This document shows, one piece after another, positions 45,065 through 53,700 of a DNA stretch of 64,000 bases. Under the pieces are notes generated by a model, which made no database searches, had not been told where the DNA came from, and was given only the letters and a program-made list of their open reading frames with translations. A program made the position numbers and the translations under genes. The DNA is from Synergistales bacterium (GTDB lineage Bacteria > Synergistota > Synergistia > Synergistales > Aminobacteriaceae). The DNA is taken from assembly GCA_025997955.1 (NCBI GenBank), contig BNVH01000007.1, forward strand, positions 7,860-71,859. Direction: 5' to 3'. Numbering within the stretch: position 1 is the stretch's first letter; every line of letters begins with the position of its first letter.

Positions 45065-45321
45065 CAGAGGTAGCGAGTAATGGTTATCAATCGTGTGGAA
45101 ATAAAGAATTAAAGAATTTTTTGGTGTTTAAGGGCGAGTTTGCGACGGACTTGAAACAAAACGAGATATTAGAAGCGCAACGACGTTGGCTCTATAATAA
45201 AATCATAGGTCGTGTTCCCACCGGTCTTAACAAGGATTTTTTAAATTTTTCGAGCATTAAGTTTGATATGCCTGAAATATCCAACACAGAGAAATATGGT
45301 TTCACTATTGTGCATGCTTAA
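45065..45321 (+). pseudogene. Partial duplicate of the AAA ATPase start joined to foreign sequence
   Basis: Bases 45065-45150 repeat 43864-43940, including the ribosome-binding site, the ATG (here 45080) and the first ~25 codons of the ATPase, with scattered substitutions. An 8-bp tandem duplication (AAAGAATT) puts a TAA after ten codons. After 45150 the sequence changes to an unrelated 56-codon end (QRRWLYNKIIGRVPTGLNK onwards) that stops at 45319-45321. This is the scar of a second ATPase gene that was deleted. Confidence 0.65.
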
Positions 45322-45345
45322 TAAACACATTGGGAGGCATTGGGA

Positions 45346-48300
45346 ATGTCAGATAATCACGCGCAAGTTTCGCAGGGATTCAGGATTCTGCTCGGCGCGC
45401 TCGCGCCATATATCGCCCGCGAACTTAATAATGAATTAAAAAGCGACTGGTGGAACCTTGGCGTTATGAATGTCCTCTATACTGAGCAAAAGCGCGACCT
45501 GCCGGAGTCCGGTGATTGGAAGACGCTCGCGTCTGCGCTTGATATAGCGCGTTGTCTCATTCTGTTTGACCTGCACTGGAACGATATATTCCGCAAGAAA
45601 CTGTCCATTGACCACCGCACTTGGGCGAAAGAACTTGTCAGCTTTCGCAATAGAAACGCTCATCTCGGCGGCGAGGATTTTTCCGATGATGACACTTATC
45701 GCGCTCTTGATACGATGTCGCGTCTTTGCGAGCAGATAAACCCCATTGAAGCTGAGGAAATTCGCGGGATGTTACGTAAATTGCGTTACGGCTCCGCGGA
45801 CGGTTCAACCGCTGTAACACAATCGCCCTCCGCGCCTGTTGCCCAAAAACCGAAAAACGCCGGTATCCTCACAGCTACGCCTATAAGCGGGCTACCCGCT
45901 TGGCGCGACGTCATTGAGCCGCACCCTGACGTAGCGCAGGGGCGTTATAAAAACGCTGAATTTGCCGCCGACCTCGCGCAGGTTGCTCGTGGTGAGGGCG
46001 CGTATGAATACCGTGACCCGGTGGAGTTCTTCGCCCGTACATATGTGACCGAAGGTATGTCGGGCTTGCTTGAACAGGCGTTGCGGCGCGTCAGCGGCTA
46101 CAACGGAGAGCCTGTTATACAGCTCAAAACCGCGTTCGGCGGAGGCAAAACTCACAGTATGCTGGCGCTTTATCACATGATGCGCGGCCAAGTCGCCATT
46201 CAGAAAATCCCCAGTATAAAGCCAGTCTTAGCGAGAGCGGAAGTTTCAGCCTTACCGAAAGCAAATGTCGCCGTATTGGTCGGCACAGCGCTTGACCCTA
46301 CAAAGGCTAAGCGCCCCAACAATATGCCGGGCATCACAATCAACACGCTTTGGGGCGAGATGGCGGCGCAACTTGCTGAGTCCGCGGGTAAACCTAAACT
46401 ATATGATTATATCAAGGAAGCGGACAAAAAAGGCGTTTCGCCGGGATCGGAAGTATTAAAAAACCTGTTTGACGCCGCCGCTCCTTGCCTCGTGCTGATG
46501 GACGAGCTTGTCGCCTACGCAAAAAAGATTTACGGCGCAAGCGGACTACCGGCGGGCACGTTCGACAATTTTATTGCGTTTATACAAGAAATTACAGAGG
46601 CGGCGAGGGCAAGCAAGAACAGTCTTGTGGTCGCGTCTATCCCGGAGTCGGAGATAGAAATAGGCGGAGAGGCCGGAAAGGTCGCGCTTGAGACTATAGA
46701 GCACACCTTTGGCCGTATGGAGTCTATCTGGAAGCCCGTCGCCGCGGACGAGGGTTTTGAGGTTGTGCGCCGCAGACTGTTCCTAGACTGCAAAAACCCT
46801 GATATGCGTATAGGCGTCTGCGCCAAGTTCAGTCAAATGTACATGGAGAATACGAGTGACTTTCCCCTCGAAGTCAAGGAGCTTGAATATAACGACCGTA
46901 TGGTTTCATGCTACCCGATTCACCCCGAGGTGTTCGACAGGCTGTATGAGGATTGGGCCACTTTAGAGCGTTTTCAGCGGACGCGCGGCGTTTTGCGTCT
47001 CATGGCTTCGGTTATTCACGAACTCTGGATGGGCAACGACGCCGGGTTGATGATTATGCCCGGCTCCATACCGCTTGACGTGCCTAATGTGCGGGACGAA
47101 CTGACGCGCCACCTAAGCGATGGTTGGAATCCTATCGTTGACCATGAAGTGGATGGCAAAAACTCCGTTCCTTATAAGAACGACCAAAGCAACCAACGCT
47201 ACGGGAAAAAACTCGCGTCTCGGCGCGTGGCGAGAACGGTTATGCTCGGCAGCGCGCCCACTGTCCGAGGTCAAAATGTGCGCGGCATAGAGTCTTCCCG
47301 TGTTCGGCTTGGAGTCGTGCAACCGGGGGAGAGCATAGCGGATTTTAACGACGCGCTGAACACGCTGTCGACTACGCTTGCTTACTTATATACTAATCCA
47401 TCGGGTGACCGTTTTTGGTACGACTCTCGCCCCACGTTGCGCAAAACAGTAGAAGACCGCGCAACGCAGGTATCGGCTCCAAATATAGAATATGAAATTG
47501 AAACAAGGCTTCGCGGGCTTCGCAAAGAACAACCGTTTGCCGGGCTTCATATCTGCCCTGGCTCATCGCTTGATGTTCCTGATGAACAGACTACGCGGCT
47601 TGTCATACTTCGTCCGTCAGAGGAATATAAAGCATCCAACTCAGGCAACACCGCTCTCACCGCTGTAAACGACATTCTAAACAATCGCGGAAACACACCG
47701 CGTATTTATCGCAATATGCTGGCGTTTATCGCGCCCGACCAAGACTCTATGTCGTCTTTGAAGCAGGAGGTCAGGCGGTATATCGCGTGGAAGTCCATCA
47801 AGAGCGACAGTCAGGATTTGAACCTCGACGCGGCGCAAAATCGCGAAACCGACAACAACCTCAAGAGAAGCGACGAAACGGTGGAATCACGGATTAAAGA
47901 AGCGTACTGCTGGCTTCTCGCGCCGTACATAGACCGCGACGTCGATATGAAAAGCGTTATCTGGGACCCTATCCGTATCAGCGGCGGCGTCGAATCAATC
48001 GTAGCGAAAGCCGCCAAGAAGATGATTCAAAACGAAGCCGTCATCACACAGTGGGCTCCGGCTCTGCTCAAGATGGAACTCGACAATCTGCTTTGGAAAG
48101 ACAGCGACCGCATTGAAATCAAGAAGCTCTTGGAGTACCTTTGCACTTATTGCTATCTCCCAAGGATAGCCAATACAGAAGTGTTGGAAAACGCTATCCG
48201 CAACGGGCTGAATTCAGCGGAGTATTTCGCTTTCGCTTCTGGTTTTGACGGCGAGCGGTATATTGGCTTAAAGTTCAACCAAGATGTTGGCATTATTGAG

Positions 48301-48696
48301 TGTTCGGGTTATTTAGTCAAGGTAGCGGTAGCGCAAAAACAATTAGACGAGGAGGCTCAACAACAGCAATCAGCGGCCATACAAACAGATATATCTAACC
48401 CTGCGCCGATAGACAAGGGCGCGCATGATGTACACGAAGAGCCTCCAGCGCCGCGGACGCCGAAGAACAAACACTTCTCTATGTCCGTCCAACTTGACAA
48501 CACACGCATAGGTAAAGAAGTGCAAAAACTCGTTGAGGAAGTCATCAGCCACCTAACGACATCGGACGGCGCGCGCGTCGAAATATCGCTCGAAGTGAAC
48601 GTGGAGTCACCAAATGGCTTATCTCAACAGGTCGTGCGAACAGTGTCGGAGAATTGCAGGACGTTACGGGTGCGGAATTTCGAGTTTAACGAGTAA
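45346..48696 (+). CDS. DUF499 ATPase with Swt1/HEPN-like N-terminal domain
   Basis: An 1116-residue protein. Residues 1-150 form a helical domain with SFRNRNAHLGGEDF at about 99, the Rx4H signature of Swt1-type HEPN domains. The ATPase core follows: LKTAFGGGKTHSML (Walker A) at about residue 260 and LVLMDELVAYAKK (Walker B) at about 382. The rest matches the DUF499 family, known from predicted antiphage loci beside DUF1156 methylases. A linker near residue 1000 leads to a small C-terminal domain. ATG at 45346 follows GGGAGG by eight bases; a TTG at 45340 is less likely. Its composition matches the helicase, not DUF3644. Confidence 0.85.
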   Translation: MSDNHAQVSQGFRILLGALAPYIARELNNELKSDWWNLGVMNVLYTEQKRDLPESGDWKTLASALDIARCLILFDLHWNDIFRKKLSIDHRTWAKELVSFRNRNAHLGGEDFSDDDTYRALDTMSRLCEQINPIEAEEIRGMLRKLRYGSADGSTAVTQSPSAPVAQKPKNAGILTATPISGLPAWRDVIEPHPDVAQGRYKNAEFAADLAQVARGEGAYEYRDPVEFFARTYVTEGMSGLLEQALRRVSGYNGEPVIQLKTAFGGGKTHSMLALYHMMRGQVAIQKIPSIKPVLARAEVSALPKANVAVLVGTALDPTKAKRPNNMPGITINTLWGEMAAQLAESAGKPKLYDYIKEADKKGVSPGSEVLKNLFDAAAPCLVLMDELVAYAKKIYGASGLPAGTFDNFIAFIQEITEAARASKNSLVVASIPESEIEIGGEAGKVALETIEHTFGRMESIWKPVAADEGFEVVRRRLFLDCKNPDMRIGVCAKFSQMYMENTSDFPLEVKELEYNDRMVSCYPIHPEVFDRLYEDWATLERFQRTRGVLRLMASVIHELWMGNDAGLMIMPGSIPLDVPNVRDELTRHLSDGWNPIVDHEVDGKNSVPYKNDQSNQRYGKKLASRRVARTVMLGSAPTVRGQNVRGIESSRVRLGVVQPGESIADFNDALNTLSTTLAYLYTNPSGDRFWYDSRPTLRKTVEDRATQVSAPNIEYEIETRLRGLRKEQPFAGLHICPGSSLDVPDEQTTRLVILRPSEEYKASNSGNTALTAVNDILNNRGNTPRIYRNMLAFIAPDQDSMSSLKQEVRRYIAWKSIKSDSQDLNLDAAQNRETDNNLKRSDETVESRIKEAYCWLLAPYIDRDVDMKSVIWDPIRISGGVESIVAKAAKKMIQNEAVITQWAPALLKMELDNLLWKDSDRIEIKKLLEYLCTYCYLPRIANTEVLENAIRNGLNSAEYFAFASGFDGERYIGLKFNQDVGIIECSGYLVKVAVAQKQLDEEAQQQQSAAIQTDISNPAPIDKGAHDVHEEPPAPRTPKNKHFSMSVQLDNTRIGKEVQKLVEEVISHLTTSDGARVEISLEVNVESPNGLSQQVVRTVSENCRTLRVRNFEFNE

Positions 48697-48755
48697 CATA
48701 ATGAACGGCGCGCAAAATTTGCGTATATCTCAATAAATTCTGAGGGTGTTTTCGG

Positions 48756-50525
48756 GTGAAAAGATCGTTATCAATAGAGATTTCGCGCATTGTGGCTTTT
48801 ATCGCCGCGTTTTCCATAGTCTCCTTGCCTGTGTTGGTGTTCAATGGACATGGTTGGTATCCGCATACGCATCTTTTTAAGTGGATAGTAACATTTCCTG
48901 TGGTCGCTTACGGCGCGGGAAGCTATGCCATAATGCTTTTGATGAAAAGAGGCGACGCTTGGCTTACGCGGACGGACGTTGCGTGGCTTGCGTTGATTTT
49001 GCTGTTTGCGCTACAGGGCGCGTTTATTCCTGTGCGGAACTTTTCCGAATGGGTCAGGAACTGGTATTTCTTCGCCGCGCTTGGCGGCGCCGTATTTTTT
49101 TTGCGCATGCTTACTATAGATGACGCTTTACCGGCTATCCTGCGCTCGGTAGCCGTGACCGGCGGAGTTTCTGTGATTATTGGTTTTATCCAACGCTTCG
49201 ACCCTACAGCCGTTCGTCCCTTTATCTTCGATATAAGGACAGCGCAAGACCGTTTTGCCGCTAATACGGGGTTGGACAATATACTCGGAGTCTATCTCGC
49301 GCTGGCCGTTATCGGCGGTTGTTGGCTGTTGATTCGAAGGGCTCGAATCTCGACGTCAGTAATCGACATTTTACTTTTGGCGCTCAACCTCGTCGGGATT
49401 TGGATGACTGGGTCGAGGTCGGCTCTTCTGTCCTGCGCGGTCGGTGTTATGGCGCTTCTCCTCGCTCTGAGCCCGGACAAACGGCAAGTCAAGAAAATAG
49501 CCGCTTGCGCGACAATGGCATTGGCCGTCATTATATCTGCCGCTTACATCGCGCCGGACGCGCTGAAAGTAAAGCGGCGAAATATGAGCGACGCTTTCTC
49601 ATTGGAGGGTGTATCTCCGATAAAAGAAGGCAGATACACTATCTGGGGTATTTCCCTTGAGGTTATAAAGACCGCGCCGCTATTTGGCGTAGGGCTCGGC
49701 AACTATAAGTGGAACTACATGGACGCGATGGCGGCGTTCAGTGAGAAAACCAATGTTCAGCCGATATACACCTACTGGGCGCATAATGAGTATTTACAGC
49801 TTATCGCGGAGGTTGGTATCGCGGGAGGCGCGCTTTTTTTCATTCTGCTGTTGCGCTATCTTTGGCTTGCCGTGAGCGCAAGACCGGAAAATTTGAAGCG
49901 AGAACATTCTTACGCGTTAGCTTGGTCGTTTGCGGCTATAGTGGTTTTGGCTGTCGATTCTTGCTTCAGCCGTCCGTTTCATCGCGTTGACACGGCGTTT
50001 ACGCTCTCTCTCGCAGGCGCGTTAATATCTAAAATTTGTGACAAACCCGTCGCGCTTGAGAAACATGCGCGAATCATTATCAGCGGCGCGATTTTTCTCA
50101 TAGCTTTCTCCGGCGTGGCGCTGTTTGCGGATAGCTTCAGCGATCAGCGGTATATTGGAGAGTATTTTTATAATTCGTCCTACGTCGCGCTGTCACCGTC
50201 AAGCGTCAGGGAGCGATACGGGCAGGCTCTCATATTGGAAGACGCTTATCTTCAGCTCGTAGCGAGGGAAAACTACAAAAGGGCGCGGATGAACTTCGGT
50301 GACGACGATAAAAATAACGAGAATTATCAAGACGCGGTACGGGTGTTGAGTGAATATTTCAAGACAGAGCCGCGATATGACGAGCTCAACATGCTGATGC
50401 TTCTCTATCAGGGGCGCGGCGCGCTACGCGAGGGCGAAAAATATTTCAAATATTACCCGAAATCTCTATGCGAAAAATTTTTGGATGGGGAGTTCGACGG
50501 AAAATATATGCCGGATCAATCATGA
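48756..50525 (+). CDS. O-antigen ligase/polymerase family membrane protein
   Basis: A 589-residue polytopic protein with about eleven hydrophobic helices in the first 440 residues. The Wzy_C/O-antigen ligase segment is visible: IWMTGSRSALLSCAVGVMAL, then the large loop with EGRYTIWGISLEVIKTAPLFGVGLGNY and AHNEYLQLIAEVGIAGG. The last ~120 residues are soluble and helical, perhaps TPR-like. It polymerises or ligates undecaprenyl-linked glycans. The start is GTG at 48756 behind GAGGG. It heads a four-gene operon with ATGA overlaps. Confidence 0.82.
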   Translation: MKRSLSIEISRIVAFIAAFSIVSLPVLVFNGHGWYPHTHLFKWIVTFPVVAYGAGSYAIMLLMKRGDAWLTRTDVAWLALILLFALQGAFIPVRNFSEWVRNWYFFAALGGAVFFLRMLTIDDALPAILRSVAVTGGVSVIIGFIQRFDPTAVRPFIFDIRTAQDRFAANTGLDNILGVYLALAVIGGCWLLIRRARISTSVIDILLLALNLVGIWMTGSRSALLSCAVGVMALLLALSPDKRQVKKIAACATMALAVIISAAYIAPDALKVKRRNMSDAFSLEGVSPIKEGRYTIWGISLEVIKTAPLFGVGLGNYKWNYMDAMAAFSEKTNVQPIYTYWAHNEYLQLIAEVGIAGGALFFILLLRYLWLAVSARPENLKREHSYALAWSFAAIVVLAVDSCFSRPFHRVDTAFTLSLAGALISKICDKPVALEKHARIIISGAIFLIAFSGVALFADSFSDQRYIGEYFYNSSYVALSPSSVRERYGQALILEDAYLQLVARENYKRARMNFGDDDKNNENYQDAVRVLSEYFKTEPRYDELNMLMLLYQGRGALREGEKYFKYYPKSLCEKFLDGEFDGKYMPDQS

Positions 50526-51343
50526 GCACAATCAAAAACGCGTTTACTGTAGACTTAGAGGACTGGTTCTGCGTATCAAATATGGAGCGTATATTTCCGC
50601 CGCCGAGCTGGAGCGCGCGGCAGCTTCGTGTAGACGACTCGGCGAACTTGATTTTAGAGCTTCTCAAAAAACACGGTACGAGAGCGACCTTTTTTATACT
50701 CGGCTGGGTTGCTGAGCAATGTCCTGGTGTCGTGCGGCGCATTTACGAGGCGGGGCACGAGATAGGTTTACATGGCTATTGGCACGAGCGCGTTACAAAC
50801 CTGAGACACGAAGAGTTTAGGGACGACCTATTTCGCGGCATAGATATTATCTCAAAAATCATACCAAGGGCGGCAATAGCCGGTTATCGCGCGCCGTCGT
50901 TCTCCGTCACGCGGCGCACGTCTTGGGCGCTTGACGTTGTGTCGTCGTTTGGCTTTCGCTACGACTCGTCGATATTTCCGGCCGGCGGACGCACTGATTA
51001 CGGCTGGGGCGAGACCCCTAAGCGCATTCATCGTTTGCCCGACAAACCCTACAGCCTCATTGAGGTTCCTATAACCCCTTGGTTTGGAGGGGGATATTTT
51101 CGCGCTTTCCCATACCGCGTGAGTCGGTATATTATAAAGAGAGCCAATAAACGCGCCTTGCCGGCTATATTTTATATACACCCTTGGGAAGTGGATCCCG
51201 AACAGCCGAGAGTCAAATTGCCGCTTCTGAAGCGATTTCGTCACTACATAAACTTGGAAAAGACGCTATGCAGATTGGATTTATTGCTCTCGGAGTTCAG
51301 TTTTGGCGCGATAGGGGATGTGCTTGATGAAAACGGATTCTGA
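50522..51343 (+). CDS. Polysaccharide deacetylase (XrtA/PEP-CTERM-associated type, DUF3473)
   Basis: A 273-residue NodB-type deacetylase. The metal-binding Asp is in FTVDLEDWF (residues 9-17), the HxxxH-type motif is LHGYWHERVT and the substrate motif GYRAPSFSVT follows. The C-terminal FYIHPWEVDPEQPR is the DUF3473 signature found in exopolysaccharide loci linked to exosortase. It should remove N-acetyl groups from a glycan. The ATG overlaps the previous stop as ATGA; an upstream frame to 50468 only covers the ligase end. No exosortase is in the window. Confidence 0.9.
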   Translation: MSTIKNAFTVDLEDWFCVSNMERIFPPPSWSARQLRVDDSANLILELLKKHGTRATFFILGWVAEQCPGVVRRIYEAGHEIGLHGYWHERVTNLRHEEFRDDLFRGIDIISKIIPRAAIAGYRAPSFSVTRRTSWALDVVSSFGFRYDSSIFPAGGRTDYGWGETPKRIHRLPDKPYSLIEVPITPWFGGGYFRAFPYRVSRYIIKRANKRALPAIFYIHPWEVDPEQPRVKLPLLKRFRHYINLEKTLCRLDLLLSEFSFGAIGDVLDENGF

Positions 51344-51974
51344 AATTTGGGCAAAATATTGGGACAAAGAGGCTATGAGCTTTAACCGCATTTACACAGA
51401 TGACGCTGGCGTGAGGGGTATCCTGAACAGAATATTTCGCCATGATATGGAGGGACGTTTTCGGTTTGCATTAGAGCGCGCCAACCTTGAATTGCGCCCC
51501 GATATATTAGAGATAGGCTGCGGGGGCGGAGCGCATACTTGCGCCTTTCTTGAAGCTGGCGCTATGTCCGTTACTGGCATAGATTTGTCGTCACAAATGC
51601 TTAGCATAGCCAAAGAAAGACTGAAAAAAATAAATAGATACAAGGACAGGGCGATATTTATCGAGGGGGATTTTATGATCGGAGAGTTTAACCGAAAGTT
51701 CGATGTCGCGACGATTATAGGCGTGTTCGATTACATCAGCAATTCACAAGCGTTTTTAAAAAAAGCCTTAGAGCTTGCGCCGTTGGTTATCGCTACGTTT
51801 CCAATGGCCGGCACTTTGCGCGCTCTCATAAGGCGTGTCCGTCTTGCCATGAAGGGTTGTCCGGTCTATTTTTATTCGCGCGCCGCCATAGATGATATGG
51901 CTGAGGCCTGCGGCGCTTCTGTGAGCGAGATAGAAATTATCGGCCAGCTATATTGCGCGGTCTTTAAGAAATGA
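51327..51974 (+). CDS. Class I SAM-dependent methyltransferase
   Basis: A 215-residue Rossmann-fold methyltransferase: motif I ILEIGCGGGAHTCAFLEAGA at about residue 54, then VTGIDLSSQML and a motif IV-like ATIIGVFDYIS. The partner genes suggest that it methylates a sugar or lipid precursor of the envelope glycan. ATG 51327 was preferred over ATG 51318 because it is better spaced from GGGGATG; either overlaps the deacetylase end. Confidence 0.82.
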   Translation: MKTDSEIWAKYWDKEAMSFNRIYTDDAGVRGILNRIFRHDMEGRFRFALERANLELRPDILEIGCGGGAHTCAFLEAGAMSVTGIDLSSQMLSIAKERLKKINRYKDRAIFIEGDFMIGEFNRKFDVATIIGVFDYISNSQAFLKKALELAPLVIATFPMAGTLRALIRRVRLAMKGCPVYFYSRAAIDDMAEACGASVSEIEIIGQLYCAVFKK

Positions 51975-53059
51975 AAATACTCTTAGTAAACAAAGCGTAT
52001 TATCCCCATATAGGCGGAGTCGAGACGGTAGTTAGGCAGCTTGCCACGCATATGGCTATTTGTGGGCACGAGGCTCGCGTCCTTTGTTTTGGAGAGCGCG
52101 ACGATACCGAAGAATTGGAAGGTGTACGGCTTTGTCGCGTTGCGCCCGCAGCGCGCATAGGGAGCGCGCCGGTGGGCTTTGGTTTCATCCGAAGATTTAG
52201 CGAGCTTTCCGCCTGGGCGGATGTAATAAATATTCATTCTCCTAACCCAATGGGCGAGTTGGCGGCTCTCCTGTACGGGACAAATAAAAAAATAATCTGC
52301 ACCTATCACGGAGACGCTCAGCGGCCCGAATTTTTACTTCCGGGATACGATTTGCTTGTGCGGCGCTTTTTTGGCGTTTGCGCGGCTGTGGCCGTCTCAA
52401 GCCCAAAATTGGCCGCAAGCTCCCGCGTTTTGCCCTCAGCCGGTTCCAAAATAATTATCATTCCCATCGGTATCCCGGTAGAGAAATATAAAAACACCAA
52501 TAAAGATGACAGAAAAAACGCTTTCACCGTCATGTTTGCCGGTCGCCTTGTTTACTACAAGGGCATTTTCGTTCTGCTTGAGGCGCTTCTTCGGCTTAAA
52601 AACGAGGGCAAAAACACATCCGCGTTTCTAATAGGTTCCGGCCCTCTTGAGGCAAAAATCAAAAACTTTGTTATTGATAATCAATTGGAAAATTGCGTTA
52701 CAATTTTGCCGCCTCAAGCGCCGGAGATATACAGGGCGATGTTTGGGCGCGCTGATTGCTTTGCGTTTCCATCCACCCACAGGACGGAGGCGTATGGCAT
52801 AGCGCTCTTGGAGGCCATGGCGTCAGCTCTGCCGGTGATAAGTACGGAACTTGGAACCGGGACGTCATGGATAAACGAGAACGGGCGCACAGGGTTGGTT
52901 ATTCCGCCGGGCGACGCGAACGCGCTGGCCGACGCTATAAAATTCCTGTTCCTGAATACATTGGCGCGAGAAAAAATGGGCGCGTCGGCGGCGGAGCGCG
53001 CGCGTGAGCTTTTTGACGAAAAGACCATGTTCAAGGCGTATGACGATTTATTTTTATGA
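51971..53059 (+). CDS. Glycosyltransferase family 4
   Basis: A 362-residue GT-B fold retaining glycosyltransferase. The N-terminal acceptor loop is IGGVETVVRQLATHM (residues 12-26). The C-terminal donor half contains MFAGRLVYYKGIFVLLEALL and the E-x7-E stretch HRTEAYGIALLEAMASALPV (about residues 263-282). It adds a sugar from a nucleotide donor. ATGA overlap with the methyltransferase shows that it is the last gene of the polysaccharide operon, before an IS66 remnant. Confidence 0.9.
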   Translation: MKILLVNKAYYPHIGGVETVVRQLATHMAICGHEARVLCFGERDDTEELEGVRLCRVAPAARIGSAPVGFGFIRRFSELSAWADVINIHSPNPMGELAALLYGTNKKIICTYHGDAQRPEFLLPGYDLLVRRFFGVCAAVAVSSPKLAASSRVLPSAGSKIIIIPIGIPVEKYKNTNKDDRKNAFTVMFAGRLVYYKGIFVLLEALLRLKNEGKNTSAFLIGSGPLEAKIKNFVIDNQLENCVTILPPQAPEIYRAMFGRADCFAFPSTHRTEAYGIALLEAMASALPVISTELGTGTSWINENGRTGLVIPPGDANALADAIKFLFLNTLAREKMGASAAERARELFDEKTMFKAYDDLFL

Positions 53060-53092
53060 TTATTCTGGCCACGCCGGTGTTCTCGCGGTTAG

Positions 53093-53520
53093 TTACTGTC
53101 CAGCGGGAACGCCAGGCGAAATAAGAGAGCGGAGAGAATCCATGAGCCTCTCGCCGCGTTTTTTCGCGGTGTCGAGGAATGAACGCAGATTACAATAATC
53201 CAATATGCCTTGCCATGAGCGGAAGCAACCTGATATTTTCTGTTTGATTTTACAGTGTCTCAAGTCTCGTTCGGCTTGATTGTTGGTGAACGGCGCTGTG
53301 TAGACGCGCATAAATAACATATAGTTGTCTTTGTGTTTAGCGAGACGGTTGGTCATACGCATGAGTTCCTCATAACCAAATGATTTTCGGTTCATCTCCG
53401 CCAAGCAAATTTATGCCTTTATCGACTAATTCATCGTATTGGCGTTCAAACTGACTCAGCAAAACAGGATCGGCTTCGTGAGTAAACTTTGCAAGCGTTG
53501 CCTTTGAAACTGTGGCCATT
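53093..53520 (-). pseudogene. IS66-family transposase remnant
   Basis: Two overlapping frames carry IS66 (TnpC) C-terminal sequence. The first (up to about 53520) has LLSQFERQYDELVDKGINLL; the second, shifted by a frame near 53.39 kb, has FTNNQAERDLRHCKIKQKIS then GCFRSWQGILDYCNLRSFLDTAKKRGE, the DDE domain end with its catalytic Glu. The N-terminal two thirds and terminal repeats are missing. The fragment is a dead relic between the polysaccharide operon and the ABC transporter operon. Confidence 0.8.
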
Positions 53521-53528
53521 CCATACAA

Positions 53529-53570
53529 GAAAAATACGGACGCGCATTCGTGCATTGCGCGCGTCCGTAT
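53529..53570 (-). terminator. Terminator of the ABC transporter operon
   Basis: On the minus strand ATACGGACGCGC pairs with GCGCGTCCGTAT around an 11- to 13-base loop and is followed by TTTTT. It lies 130 bases past the ATPase stop. Confidence 0.8.
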
Positions 53571-53700
53571 AAACTAAAACCTCGCATGTGGAGCGGCGAT
53601 AAAAACAAACAGAGGGCGTAACGAGCTCGCTCTTTGGAGTCTATTGCGGCGAGGCGGGTTTTCGGTTGGGTTTGAAGGGGTGCAGAATTTATTACGAGCG

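Noticed and set aside
36575..48696. Classical DISARM assignment of the island
   Set aside because: The helicase resembles DrmD, but no drmA, drmB (DUF1998) or drmC (phospholipase D-like) gene is present, so it is described as DISARM-like at most.
53370..53555. Intact small gene of 61 codons
   Set aside because: Its first part is the terminator hairpin of the ABC operon and the rest is frameshifted IS66 transposase sequence.
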